64,000 nucleotides of DNA from Xestospongia bergquistia (taxonomy: Eukaryota; Porifera; Demospongiae; Haplosclerida; Petrosiidae): contig OZ014417.1 of the NCBI GenBank assembly GCA_963965975.1, positions 1,841,821 to 1,905,820 of the forward strand, given 5' to 3'. The translations under genes were made by a program, and so were the position numbers. The notes under the pieces were generated by a model. That model searched no databases, was not told the origin of the DNA, and was given only the letters and a program-made list of their open reading frames with translations. Of this stretch, positions 49,348 through 62,003 are shown piece after piece (position 1 is the first letter of the stretch; every line of letters starts with the position of its first letter).

Positions 49348-49635
49348 TAACAAAGTACATGTGTACTTTACTGGTGAAAATAAAACGTAGTTTTATCAGG
49401 TTTTATTTTTTAATTTGTAAAATAGTTGATAATATATATTCATTTATAGTCACTGGTTCTAGTCCCATACTAGCTAATAATTCAGTAGTGAATTATGTAC
49501 TGGTGTATGTCCCTGACTCCCTGGCCCCCTACAGAATCCATCATGATCATTTCAGTTTTCCATTATAAAATCACACTCATTAAATTAAATCTAATAATAA
49601 TATCAGCACTGTTGTTATGTAAGACTTTTAATTGC
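49348..49635. other. Convergent 3' flanks, copy 2
   Basis: Corresponds to 26075-26458 with a deletion of about 95 bp. No feature beyond AT-rich 3' flank. Confidence 0.5.
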
Positions 49636-52009
49636 TCATAAATTGAGTTCTATATTTAGTTCTTTTTTTATAATATCAGTCCATTCATTTTGAAGGACTC
49701 TAGAGGCAGCAGCAAAGCTACCACCTACTTTGTTGAAACAACTTAAGAATTTCCTTAGATCTTCTTGTAAGTTAGTGTGACTACTCTGAAAATCCATTCC
49801 TGCTATGAATTCACCAATGATGGCATCAAATGTAGGTTTCTTTTGTACTCCAATACTAACAAGAGCAACAGAATACATTTCAGCAGCTAGGCTTGGTAAG
49901 GAAGCTTCAGGTAAGCCAACTAAAGCAGCATGTTTCATTGTGAGAACATGTCTGATTTGCCTCCTCATTTCACTGATGTCAATATCTATTGAAAACAGAT
50001 ATTATGTGTCAGCAAGCACATTATGTATACCTTTATTCACTGGTACAGGAGAGGATGAATCTTTGATACTAGCACCTTGTAATTGTGACATTACAACAGG
50101 ACCTAATTATTGAAAGTGATTATCTTTTCTGTCAAAATTTAATTAGAAAAATCAAATACCTGGTACTGAAGGTCTCTTAACTTTTCGATGAATTGTAATT
50201 GTCATTTGAGGATCTACACCATCCAGTGATATAGGATACTCAAAATGTTCAACAATGTCTGGATTATCAATAGCATATACTTTTAATTGACATGATTCAG
50301 GTATTGGACAAGTAGATGACCCAAACATATCAATATTTGTTTGCCATAACTGCTCAATAATTATAATATTAATAATTATCAACCTGCATACAAACAAACT
50401 TCGCATGGTTTGACTATAGGTATAATCTTCCATCCTGTAGGGGGTTGTTTCGTATTGAAAATGAGTTCAATGTACTCATATTTGTCAACAAAATTAAACT
50501 TAACAGGATCATCTTTATCCACTTGTTGAAATTCCTTTTTTAAATACTATAACAATATTATAAATAAAGAAGCATAGAGCAAATGAAATAACATTACTGT
50601 TAAAAGAGCATTGAGATCTTTAACAACAAAAAATCTCACTATCCACCAATCTCTATCTTTTTCCTCATAACAAGTCATTCCAGAGTACATGAATAACAAA
50701 ACTAGAGTAGTTATGTAAGTGAAGCCATTTACAATTGTGGTTCCAACAATACCTTTATTCTTTGGCTTAGGGTCATCACTGCATTGACTTATATTGTCAA
50801 GAGGAGCTAAAGAGGAGACAGGAGGTAATACTATATTACTGTCTGAAACAAATACAAAACATGTGTTGTTAACCAAATCTATATTGACATAATTATCTAT
50901 AATGTTATACAAAAATAGACAATAATTACATAGCAATGCTACAATTGAAATCGCTCTTACCTACTTTCTCCTTGGAATCATCTTCAGTTGCACATGAACT
51001 GCTCTCCTTCTGATTATTACTGCCTTCTGTTGTAGCTAGTAATAGCAATTCTAATTGTTATCACATCACTCACTATTGAGATCACTTACCTAGTTTCTTT
51101 CCAAGGACATCTTCCACTTTTTCTTTATTATTTACGCACAAGCTGCTCTCCTCTTGACTATGGCTACTATCTGTAGTAGCAGTCTTTAGTTGGTACTATA
51201 TCATTACCAAGATCACCTTTCTCTTCAGGATCATCTTCCTCTTTCTCCTCATTACCTACACTGCTCTCCTCTTGACTATAGATGCTATCTGTTGTAGCAG
51301 GTTTGGTTTGTACTTTATCATTATTGAGATCACTCACTTTTCTCTTCATGATCATCTTCCTTTTTCTCCTCATTACCTACACTGCCATTCTCCTGACTGC
51401 TGCTGCTTTCTTCATCATCACTACTTCCCTCATTATCTGAGTTATCCTGTGTTTGCTCATTCCATTCTGCTACAATAGCTACAGGACTAAAGTGATCAGA
51501 TGTAATAGAGCCATATCGACTTCCTGGATAAAACTCTCCTCCATCAAGCAGCTGTGTGAACTCATAAGGCAATGTTGGGGGATGAAGTTTAGCTCTAACA
51601 AAATGGAGACAGTTAGCCTCAGCTTGTGTGTGTAAATTAACACAGTGTTGAATCTCTAACATCAGAGGTTTGAGAAGTGGCTTGGCAATTGAGATATTAT
51701 ATATTGCACTGACTAGCATACTTCCTTTAGGAAACTTAAAATGGCCTCCAACAAGTATAGTCACTGCAACTTCGCAAATTTCAGATGAAGATATGGTGTC
51801 TTCTGATATATGAATTCTCAGGCCATATTCTTCCCAGTAAAGGGACTGAGCCTCATTTCCTTGGATGTAGAAAAGTTTTTTCTCTGCTATATGAACACCA
51901 TACAAATGATCTAAAAGAGAAGGAATTATTATCAATCATTTATTCTCTTACCAGATGAAAGAACAAGGTAGTCAAACTGGACTGATGCATCTTGTCTATT
52001 TAGATGACC
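49636..52009 (-). CDS. ZU5-domain signalling-type protein, copy 2 (5' part runs into array 2)
   Basis: Exons, minus strand: 52009-51952, 51910-51338, 51288-51217, 51170-51090, 51026-50961, 50842-50598, 50534-50400, 50349-50160, 50102-50031 and 49985-49636. All phases match, giving 613 residues to TGA. Domain order is as in copy 1, with an extra acidic exon (51026-50961). The heptad exon and the first half of the next exon are gone. Instead the exon begins at a new acceptor, TCTCTGTCCTCAG, made partly of array sequence, and opens in phase 0 (GHLNRQDASVQFDYLVLSS). No start codon is present before the ZU5 domain, so translation must enter from the array or beyond. The two copies differ at scattered positions yet keep frame, suggesting that both are under coding constraint. 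Confidence 0.72.
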
Positions 52010-55000
52010 CTGAGGACAGAGATAAAGATAGTCATGTTGAAATTAATAAATATCATAAACAATTATGTTTTGAATTAAATGACACTTACTTCCTAAACGA
52101 GTAGAAAAAAAGGAGATTTATATCATGATAGTAACAGAGATGAAGAGAGTCATATTGAAAGTAACCAAATATCATAAATAATTAAGCTTAGAATTAAATG
52201 ACACTTACAAACTAAACAAGTAGAAAACAGAGTAAATTATATCATGATAGTGACAGAGATGAAGAAAGTCATATTAAAAGTAAACAAATATCATAAACAA
52301 TTAAGGTTAGAATTAAATGGCACTTACTCGCTGAACAAGTAGAAAACAGAGTAAATTATATCATGATAGTGACAGAGATAGAGAGTCATAATAAAAGTAA
52401 CAAATATCATAAACAATTAAGTTTGGAATTAAATGGCACTTACAGGCTGAACAAGTAGAAATCAGAGTAAATTATATCATGATAGTGACAGAGATGAAGA
52501 GAGTCATATTGAAAGTAAACAAATATCATAAACAATTAAGGTTAGAATTAAATGACACTTACAAACTAAACAAGTAGAAAACAGAGTAGATTTTCATCAT
52601 GATAGTGACAGAGATGAAGAGAGTCATATTGAAAGTAAATAAATATCATAAACAATTAAGTTTGGAATTAAATGACACTTACAGACTAAACAAGTAGAAA
52701 TCAGAGTAAATTTATATCATGATAGTGACAGAGATGAAGAGAGTCATATTGAAAGTAAACAAATATCATAAACAATTATGGTTAGAATTAAATGACACTT
52801 ACAGACTAAACAAGTAGAAAACAGAGTAGATTTATATCATGACAGTGACAGAGATGAAGAGAGTCATATTGAAAGTAAATAAATATCATAAACAATTAAG
52901 GTTAAAATTAAATGGCACTTACAAACTAAACAAGTAGAAAACAGAGTAGATTTATATCATGACAGTGACAGAGATGAAGAGAGTCATATTGAAAGTAAAT
53001 AAATATCATAAACAATTAAGGTTAGAATTAAATGACACTTACAAACTAAACAAGTAGAAAACAGAGTAGATTTATATCATGACAGTGACAGAGATGAAGA
53101 GAGTCATATTGAAAGTAAACAAATATCATAAACAATTATGATTAGAATTAAATGACACTTACAAACTAAACAAGTAGAAAACAGAGTAGATTTTCATCAT
53201 GATAGTGACAGAGATGAAGAGAGTCATATTGAAAGTAAATAAATATCATAAACAATTAAGGTTAAAATTAAATGGCACTTACTCGCTGAACAAGTAGAAA
53301 TCAGAGTAAATTTATATCATGATAGTGACAGAGATGAAGAGAGTCATATTGAAAGTAAACAAATATCATAAACAATTATGGTTAGAATTAAATGACACTT
53401 ACAGACTAAACAAGTAGAAAACAGAGTAGATTTATATCATGACAGTGACAGAGATGAAGAGAGTCATATTGAAAGTAAATAAATATCATAAACAATTAAG
53501 GTTAAAATTAAATGGCACTTACAGGCTGAACAAGTAGAAATCAGAGTAAATTATATCATGATAGTGACAGAGATGAAGAGAGTCATATTGAAAGTAAATA
53601 AATATCATAAACAATTAAGGTTAGAATTAAATGACACTTACAAACTAAACAAGTAGAAAACAGAGTAGATTTATATCATGATAGTGACAAATATAAAGAG
53701 AGTCATATTGAAAGTAAACAAATATCATAAACAATTATGGTTAGAATTAAATGACACTTACTTCCTAAACAAGTAGAAAACAGAGTAGATTTTCATCATG
53801 ATAGTGACAGAGATGAAGAGAGTCATATTGAAAGTAAATAAATATCATAAACAATTAAGGTTAAAATTAAATGGCACTTACTCGCTGAACAAGTAGAAAT
53901 CAGAGTAAATTATATCATGATAGTGACAGAGATAGAGAGTCATAATAAAAGTAACAAATATCATAAACAATTAAGTTTGGAATTAAATGGCACTTACAGG
54001 CTGAACAAGTAGAAATCAGAGTAAATTATATCATGATAGTGACAGAGATAGAGAGTCATAATAAAAGTAACAAATATCATAAACAATTAAGTTTGGAATT
54101 ACATGGCACTTACAGGCTGAACAAGTAGAAATCAGAGTAAATTATATCATGATAGTGACAGAGATAGAGAGTCATAATAAAAGTAACAAATATCATAAAC
54201 AATTAAGTTTGGAATTAAATGGCACTTACAGGCTGAACAAGTAGAAATCAGAGTAAATTATATCATGATAGTGACAGAGATAGAGAGTCATAATAAAAGT
54301 AACAAATATCATAAACAATTAAGTTTGGAATTAAATGGCACTTACAGGCTGAACAAGTAGAAATCAGAGTAAATTATATCATGATAGTGACAGAGATGAA
54401 GAGAGTCATATTGAAAGTAAACAAATATCATAAACAATTTTGGTTAGAATTAAATGACACTTACTTCCTAAACAAGTAGAAAACAGTAGATTTTCATGAT
54501 GATAGCGATGAAGAGAATCATATTGAAAGTAAACAAATATCATAAACAATTAAGGTTAGAATTAAATGACACTTACAAACTAAACAAGTAGAAAACAGAG
54601 TAGATTTTCATGATGATAGCGATGAAGAGAATCATATTGAAAGTAAACAAATATCATAAACAATTAAGGTTAGAATTAAATGACACTTACAAACTAAACA
54701 AGTAGAAAACAGAGTAGATTTTCATCATGATAGTGACAGAGATGAAGAGAGTCATATTGAAAGTAAATAAATATCATAAACAATTAAGTTTGGAATTAAA
54801 TGGCACTTACTCGCTGAACAAGTAGAAATCAGAGTAAATTTATATCATGATAGTGACAGAGATGAAGAGAGTCATATTGAAAGTAAACAAATATCATAAA
54901 CAATTATGGTTAGAATTAAATGACACTTACAGACTAAACAAGTAGAAAACAGAGTAGATTTATATCATGATAGTGACAGAGATGAAGAGAGTAGTCATAT

Positions 55001-58000
55001 TGAAAGTAAATAAATATCATAAACAATTAAGGTTAAAATTAAATGGCACTTACTCGCTGAACAAGTAGAAATCAGAGTAAATTATATCATGATAGTGACA
55101 GAGATAGAGAGTCATAATAAAAGTAACAAATATCATAAACAATTAAGTTTGGAATTAAATGGCACTTACTCGCTGAACAAGTAGAAATCAGAGTAAATTA
55201 TATCATGATAGTGACAGAGATAGAGAGTCATAATAAAAGTAACAAATATCATAAACAATTAAGTTTGGAATTAAATGGCACTTACAGGCTGAACAAGTAG
55301 AAATCAGAGTAAATTATATCATGATAGTGACAGAGATAGAGAGTCATAATAAAAGTAACAAATATCATAAACAATTAAGTTTGGAATTAAATGGCACTTA
55401 CAGGCTGAACAAGTAGAAACCAGAGTAAATTATATCATGATAGTGACAGAGATAGAGAGTCATAATAAAAGTAACAAATATCATAAACAATTAAGTTTGG
55501 AATTAAATGGCACTTACAGGCTGAACAAGTAGAAATCAGAGTAAATTATATCATGATAGTGACAGAGATGAAGAGAGTCATATTGAAAGTAAACAAATAT
55601 CATAAACAATTAAGGTTAGAATTAAATGACACTTACAAACTAAACAAGTAGAAAACAGAGTAGATTTATATCATAATAGTGACAAATATAAAGAGAGTCA
55701 TATTGAAAGTAAACAAATATCATAAACAATTAAGGTTAGAATTAAATGACACTTACAAACTAAACAAGTAGAAAACAGAGTAGATTTTCATCATGATAGT
55801 GACAGAGATGAAGAGAGTCATATTGAAAGTAAATAAATATCATAAACAATTAAGGTTAGAATTAAATGACACTTACAAACTAAACAAGTAGAAAACAGAG
55901 TAGATTTATATCATGATAGTGACAGAGATGAAGAGAGTCATATTGAAAGTAAACAAATATCATAAACAATTATGGTTAGAATTAAATGACACTTACTTCC
56001 TAAACAAGTAGAAAACAGAGTAGATTTTCATCATGATAGTGACAGAGATGAAGAGAGTCATATTGAAAGTAAATAAATATCATAAACAATTAAGGTTAGA
56101 ATTAAATGGCACTTACTCGCTGAACAAGTAGAAAACAGAGTAGATTTATATCATGATAGTGACAGAGATAGAGAGTCATAATAAAAGTAACAAATATCAT
56201 AAACAATTAAGTTTGGAATTAAATGGCACTTACAGGCTGAACAAGTAGAAATCAGAGTAAATTATATCATGATAGTGACAGAGATGAAGAGAGTCATATT
56301 GAAAGTAAACAAATATTATAAACAATTAAGGTTAGAATTAAATGACACTTACAAACTAAACAAGTAGAAAACAGAGTAGATTTATATCATGATAGTGACA
56401 GAGATGAAGAGAGTCATATTGAAAGTAAACAAATATCATAAACAATTAAGGTTAGAATTAAATATTTGAAATTAAACAAATATCATAAACAATTATGGTT
56501 AGAATTAACAACACTTACTTCCTAAACAAGTAGAAAACAGAATAAATTTAGATTATTATAGTGACAGAGATGAAGAAAGTCATATTGAAAGTAAACAAAT
56601 ATCATAAACAATTAAGGTTAGAATTAAATGACACTTACAAACTAAACAAGTAGAAAACAGAGTAGATTTTCATCATGATAGTGACAAATATAAAGAGAGT
56701 CATATTGAAAGTAAACAAATATCATAAACAATTATGGTTAGAATTAAATGACACTTACTCGCTGAACAAGTAGAAATCAGAGTAGATTTATATCATGACA
56801 GTGACAGAGATGAAGAGAGTCATATTGAAAGTAAACAAATATCATAAACAATTAAGGTTAGAATTAAATGACACTTACTTCCTAAACAAGTAGAAAACAG
56901 AGTAGATTTTCATCATGATAGTGACAGAGATGAAGAGAGTCATATTGAAAGTAAATAAATATCATAAACAATTAAGGTTAGAATTAAATGACACTTACTT
57001 CCTAAACAAGTAGAAAACAGAGTAGATTTTCATCATGATAGTGACAGAGATGAAGAGAGTCATATTGAAAGTAAATAAATATCATAAACAATTAAGGTTA
57101 GAATTAAATGACACTTACTTCCTAAACAAGTAGAAAACAGAGTAGATTTTCATCATGATAGTGACAGAGATGAAGAGAGTTGTATTGAAAGTAAATAAAT
57201 ATCATAAACAATTAAGGTTAGAATTAAATGACACTTACAAACTAAACAAGTAGAAAACAGAGTAGATTTATATCATGACAGTGACAGAGATGAAGAGAGT
57301 CATATTGAAAGTAAACAAATATCATAAACAATTATGGTTAGAATTAAATGACACTTACTTCCTAAACAAGTAGAAAACAGAGTAGATTTTCATCATGATA
57401 GTGACAGTGATAAAGAGAATAATATTGAAAGTAAATAAATATCATAAACAAATATGGTTAGAATTAAATGACATTTACTTCCTAAACAAGTAGAAAACAG
57501 AGTAGATTTATATCATGATAGTGACAGAGATGAAGAGAGTCATATTGAAAGTAAACAAATATAAACAAATATGGTTAGAATTAAATGACACTTACTCCCT
57601 AAACAAATAGAAAACAGAGTAGATTTTTATCATGAAGTGATAGTGACAGAGATGAAGAGAGTCATATTGAAAGTGAACAAATATTATAAACAATTAAGGT
57701 TAGAATTAAATGACACTTACAAACTAAACAAGTAGAAAACAGAGTAGATTTATATCATGATAGTGACAGAGATGAAGAGAGTCATATTGAAAGTAAACAA
57801 ATATAAACAAATATGGTTAGAATTAAATGACACTTACTCCCTAAACAAATAGAAAACAGAGTAGATTTTTATCATGAAGTGATAGTGACAGAGATGAAGA
57901 GAGTCATATTGAAAGTGAACAAATATCATAAACAATTAAGGTTAGAATTAAATGACACTTACAGACTGAACAAGTACAAAACAGTAGATATAAGCCATAA

Positions 58001-59690
58001 TAGTGAGAGATGAAGAGATTCATATTGAAAGTAAACAAATATCAAAAACAATTACGTATAAAATGAAATGCACTAAAATACTTAACCTCACTGCGGTCTT
58101 ATAGAGAGTTTCTTTAGCCTCCTCAAGTGACGTATCTCACGTGATGCGCAAGATGATTATTGATGACTCAGCATTTCTCTTCAATCAAAGGGAAAAAAGC
58201 TTTGCCTTTTAGTGCGTCTACTGGGTACTTTGCACTCTAATTGACAAAAGGTCCAATACTTTCCAACGTCTTAGTAAAAGTTAGTGATTCTCCAATGACA
58301 GCTATGGTGCTAGTATTTTTAGTTCGCGCTCAATGTATCGACAAAGATAACTGCCAAAAGTTAGTAAAACTCAAAGTATTTTTGCAAAAATTATCACTTT
58401 AAAAAGTTGGAAAATGTCATAAGCTGTATGCAGAAGGTTTTTATTGAATTCTCGAGTCTTCACTGAAAGCTATGCTTTTTTCAAAGGTTTTCAGACTTTT
58501 AAAGCATTTTGTTTGTTTGATGCTCCTTTTGGCAGTATTTTTAAGAAGTACAGATGTTTTGCTACCCTCCGCTATAGTTTGGTGGCTACCAGTGCCATAT
58601 TTGCCAAGTTAAAACAGTTCAAAGCCATTTGCCCGGGTAACAGACACACAGACTAACAATAACCCTTGCTATGCACAAACACACAGCGAGGTTAATTAAA
58701 TGACACTTACTTCCTAAACAAATAGAAAGCAGTAGATTTATGTGGTGACAGAGATGAAGAGAGTCATATTGAAAGTAAACAAATACCATAAACAATTAAG
58801 GTTAGAATTAAATGTCACTAACTTTCTAAACAAGTAGAAAACAGAGTAGATTTAGATCATGATAGTGACAGAGATGAAGAGAGTCATATTGAAATTAAAC
58901 AAATATCATAAACAATTATGGTTAGAATTAACAACACTTACTTCCTAAACAAGTAGAAAACAGAATAAATTTAGATCATTATAGTGACAGAGATGAAGAA
59001 AGTCATATTGAAAGTAAATAAATATCATAAACAATTATGGTTAGAATTAAATGACATTTACTTCCTAAACAAGTAGAAAACAGAGTAGATTTAGATCATG
59101 ATAGTGACAGAGATGAAGAGAGTCATATTGAAATTAAACAAATATCATAAACAATTATGGTTAGAATTAACAACACTTACTTCCTAAACAAGTAGAAAAC
59201 AGAGTAAATTTAGATCATGATAGTAACAGAGATGAAGAAAGTCATTTTGAAATTAAACAAATATCATAAACAATTATGGTTAGAATTAACAACACTTACT
59301 TCCTAAACAAGTAGAAAACAGAATAAATTTAGATCATTATAGTGACAGAGATGAAGAGAGTCATATTGAAAGTAAATAAATATCATAAACAATTATGGTT
59401 AGAATTAAATGACATTTACTTCCTAAACAAGTAGAAAACAGAGTAGATTTAGATCATGATAGTGACAGAGATGAAGAGAGTCATATTGAAAGTAAATAAA
59501 TATCATAAACAATTATGGTTAGAATTAACAACACTTACTTCCTAAACAAGTAGAAAACAGAGTAAATTTAGATCATTATAGTGACAGAGATGAAGAAAGT
59601 CATATTGAAAGTAAATAAATATCATAAACAATTATGGTTAGAATTGAATGACACATTCTAATCAAGTGATGGATTTATATCAATATAATG
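52010..59690 (-). repeat. Tandem array 2: ~58 units, mostly exactly 120 bp, each a candidate 3-nt microexon plus intron
   Basis: Same unit as array 1, with many consecutive units of exactly 120 bp. Example triplet positions are 52803-52805, 52923-52925, 53043-53045 and 53163-53165 (minus-strand TCT, TTT, TTT, TTT). Triplets seen: GAA, TTT, CCT, CGA, TCT, GGA and AAA. TTT (Phe) and GGA do not occur in array 1. No stop triplets. One unit near 56463 is truncated and one donor at 58820 is GTTAGT. The unit farthest from the gene (59650) has lost GTAA from its donor. A TTAA-flanked element interrupts at 58086-58691. Confidence 0.7.
58086..58691. mobile_element. TTAA-flanked MITE (piggyBac-like) inserted in array 2
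   Basis: Both sides carry TTAA (58082-58085 and 58692-58695). The ends are inverted: CCTCACTG on the left and CAGCGAGG on the right. The 606-bp interior has no transposase; one 70-residue frame (58444-58656) is not recognised. TTAA duplication is typical of piggyBac and some Kolobok elements. It lies in a unit's intron, so it would not destroy a microexon. Confidence 0.75.
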
Positions 59691-59759
59691 ACATAGATAT
59701 AAAGGGTTACATACAGAAAATACTTAATAAATGTAAACAATAATGGTTAAAGTTAAATG

Positions 59760-61568
59760 ACAAACATTGATGTGCTTAATTAGTGTATTAACAATAGTAA
59801 CAGGGATTATATAAATATTAAATAATCTTAATGTCAATAAAGTATATGGTGATAGGTATTTAGACAGCTTGGGACTTTTGATTAATATACGTAAAATTTG
59901 TAACAACTGACATGACGTTGATCTATCTTTATTGAATGTCCTTGATAGTTGTACATAACCAGTTTCATTGAAAAACTGTCATTATTTTAATTGTTAAGCT
60001 ACAATGAATAGACTTTGTCATCATTACCGTCCTTTTCCAGTATTTTTAGTTAAAATCAGCACCAGTATTTAAATAATTACTATTATTACACTACTCACCT
60101 CTTTTTTTGTAAACCAGGTACTCATGGTTGTGTCTACTAAGTTCTAAAGGGGTGTGTTATCTGTAGCGCACAGTTTGTGTCAAAATTCTATGACAGACAA
60201 TGTAAACGAAGGTGTGGCTAATAACACAGAAAGGTGTGGCTAATGACAGAAAGCTGGATTTCTTCTTTTCTAAGAGAAGCAGAATTAATGAATGATATAA
60301 CTTCAGTCAAATTAATCGAATGTGTATCTGAAAAGTTGTATCATTACATAAGAGATATAACGAAGATACAATAGTACAATTCAAGAAGCAATAGTCCAAG
60401 CAAGCAATAGTGGTGATTGCAGTTTTTTTATCAAAGTATACCTATCTACATTCACATCTGGAATAGCTCTTAGGCCTAAATTATTTATGCAAAGACCGCT
60501 GTAAATGGCAGGATAACTTGACAGGTAGCTTATTAATTTTTGATGACATCCCTACTCTGTTACCAACAACTGTAGTTGCTATTAGAACTAACCAACCAGG
60601 GCAGTGGCAGAGGAACCTATGGGGCACCAGGGGCATGTGCCCCCCCCCCCCAAAAAAAAGTTACAACATGCTCATTGTGCCCCTTCCCCCAAAAATTTTT
60701 ACACTGAAGTATGCAATGTGTAGAGAACAATGAAAAACTTCTGTGCTTTGACGATTAAAGACTTTTTTGCGCTCCACAATGACACAGCCATCACTTAATT
60801 ATGCATTGTTATTACATATCCATAAAGATAGGACAGATAAACTTGACCTTCAGAAATTTGCAATGGAATTTATAGATGTTAATGACAGAAGGAAAAGCTT
60901 TTTTGGTAAATGTTAATGACTGAACATTGCCTGTGACCATTTGTGAAGGAAATCATGATTTTGTAACCATATTATATCATTCAATAAAATAATTTCTTTC
61001 ACATAATCATATTATACGAAATTATACCAAAATTGGTGTGTATTTATAGGATTAAAAGCAAAAACACTCCTCAGCTTCTGGGGGGCTGTGCCCCAGACCC
61101 CCTCCTTTGGTGCCTCTCCAAATTCAAATATGTTCCTCCGCCCCTGAACCAGGGTAACCTTTCCTGATGCTATTGTATTTCTAAGAGGCATAAATTTCAA
61201 GTGGATTGACACTACTTTAATGATAGGAGTAACTGAAGCACTCTATATAGAAAATGTAAAGAAGCAGCTGGTTTACAAGAATCTGGAAAGGAGGCCTATA
61301 TAGGCTTTGAGTTATAATGTTCTTCTTCCTATAGTCATTGACATTAAAAACCAATTTCCAGATATAGGTGAATGACTACTACATAGCATGATACATACTA
61401 GTGGAATGAAATGTACTCGTGAAACTCTTAGAAAAGTAATACATGACATTGATCCTATCAATACTGCACTTTGACAAAATGCCAAGTTACATTGTAGAAC
61501 CTGCTCTGTTCCAGGCCCTAATAGTCTCTGGTACATTGGCATGATATGATACTCAATATTTTTGTTAA
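59760..61568 (+). mobile_element. Decayed integrase-core element, copy 2, carrying two later insertions
   Basis: Collinear with 46430-47760, including the ETLRKVIHDIDPINTAL segment near 61422-61470 and continuing to VPGPNSLWYIG near 61510-61540, part of the linker before the integrase core. It is interrupted by the hAT MITE at 60602-61146 and cut at 61568 by the Kolobok-like element. The integrase core itself is missing beyond that point. Confidence 0.6.
60602..61146. mobile_element. hAT-type MITE with 8-bp target-site duplication
   Basis: 545 bp. Left end CAGTGGCAGAGGAAC, right end the complement of CAGGGGCGGAGGAAC. Flanking 8-bp direct repeats AACCAGGG lie at 60594-60601 and 61147-61154. 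The paralogous sequence near 47418-47440 shows the empty site with a single copy. There is no transposase; G/C-rich homopolymer tracts lie near both ends. Confidence 0.92.
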
Positions 61569-61763
61569 AGGGTAACTGAAATGCGTATTTTGAAATTTTT
61601 GAAACTTGTTTATTCGTTAAATAATAATATGATAACATGTAAACCTTACTCCTTTTCTTTAAATGGAACTTTCTTTTGAAATAAAACGAAGTCAAACCTT
61701 GCTCAATCATAAGTCAGCCATCTTCTTCCTGTTTAAGCAGCAAACGCATTATGACATCACAAG

Positions 61764-62003
61764 ATGAACGATGAACACATGCAAATCGATAGTTTCGCAC
61801 CTGCTATAGAGATGGATGTACTTGCTAATGAAGAAACTAGTGGATCTGAACAATATTCAAGTCCAATGCAGGATGATTATAGTGAAGATGAAGATTCTTT
61901 TGCTGGTATTGTTTACCTTATTTATATGAACCAAGTGATAGCCAAGCATCCAGTAATAGTAGTAGTAGTGAAGACTTGGAACTGTTCTCAGAAAGACTTT
62001 TAA
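61764..62003 (+). CDS. Short acidic ORF at the left end of the Kolobok-like element
   Basis: It opens MNDEHMQIDSFAPAIEMD and has an acidic Ser-rich stretch (DDYSEDEDSF). The start codon lies inside the left inverted repeat, as the THAP gene's upstream leader does in the right one. It may be the first exon of the element's second protein; a donor (GTATTG) follows the acidic stretch. Not recognised, and low confidence as a gene. Confidence 0.35.
   Translation: MNDEHMQIDSFAPAIEMDVLANEETSGSEQYSSPMQDDYSEDEDSFAGIVYLIYMNQVIAKHPVIVVVVKTWNCSQKDF

Larger units (their letters stand above)
48205..52009. repeat. Segmental duplication of 25.03-28.9 kb (3' OGFOD2 plus ZU5 gene)
   Basis: Homology to the first copy starts at about 48205 (matching about 25030, in OGFOD2 intron 4). 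It runs through OGFOD2 exons 5-7 and the whole ZU5 gene, ending inside the exon at 52009 where it joins array 2. Several exons have identical lengths in both copies (573, 72, 81, 245, 135, 72 and 350 nt). The tandem unit therefore reads integrase relic, OGFOD2 half, ZU5 gene, array. Confidence 0.85.

Noticed and set aside
29188..59690. Plus-strand reading of the array unit as an acidic exon (VENRVDLYHDSDRDEESH), with TTACAG as acceptor and GTAAAC as donor
   Set aside because: The frame is open in many units, but the AG exists only in units with AGA, AGG or AGT triplets; indels shift the frame in many others, and no plus-strand gene leads into it. Minus-strand sites are present in nearly every unit. 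It is not fully excluded.
29188..59690. CRISPR-like array or ordinary centromeric satellite
   Set aside because: There are no unique spacers, the unit is 120 bp and the context is animal nuclear genes. A plain satellite would not be expected to keep consensus splice sites at fixed spacing around a hypervariable triplet, though it remains the null model.
61312..61710. 132-codon minus-strand frame
   Set aside because: Runs across the Kolobok inverted repeat and the antisense of the integrase relic; no conserved content.
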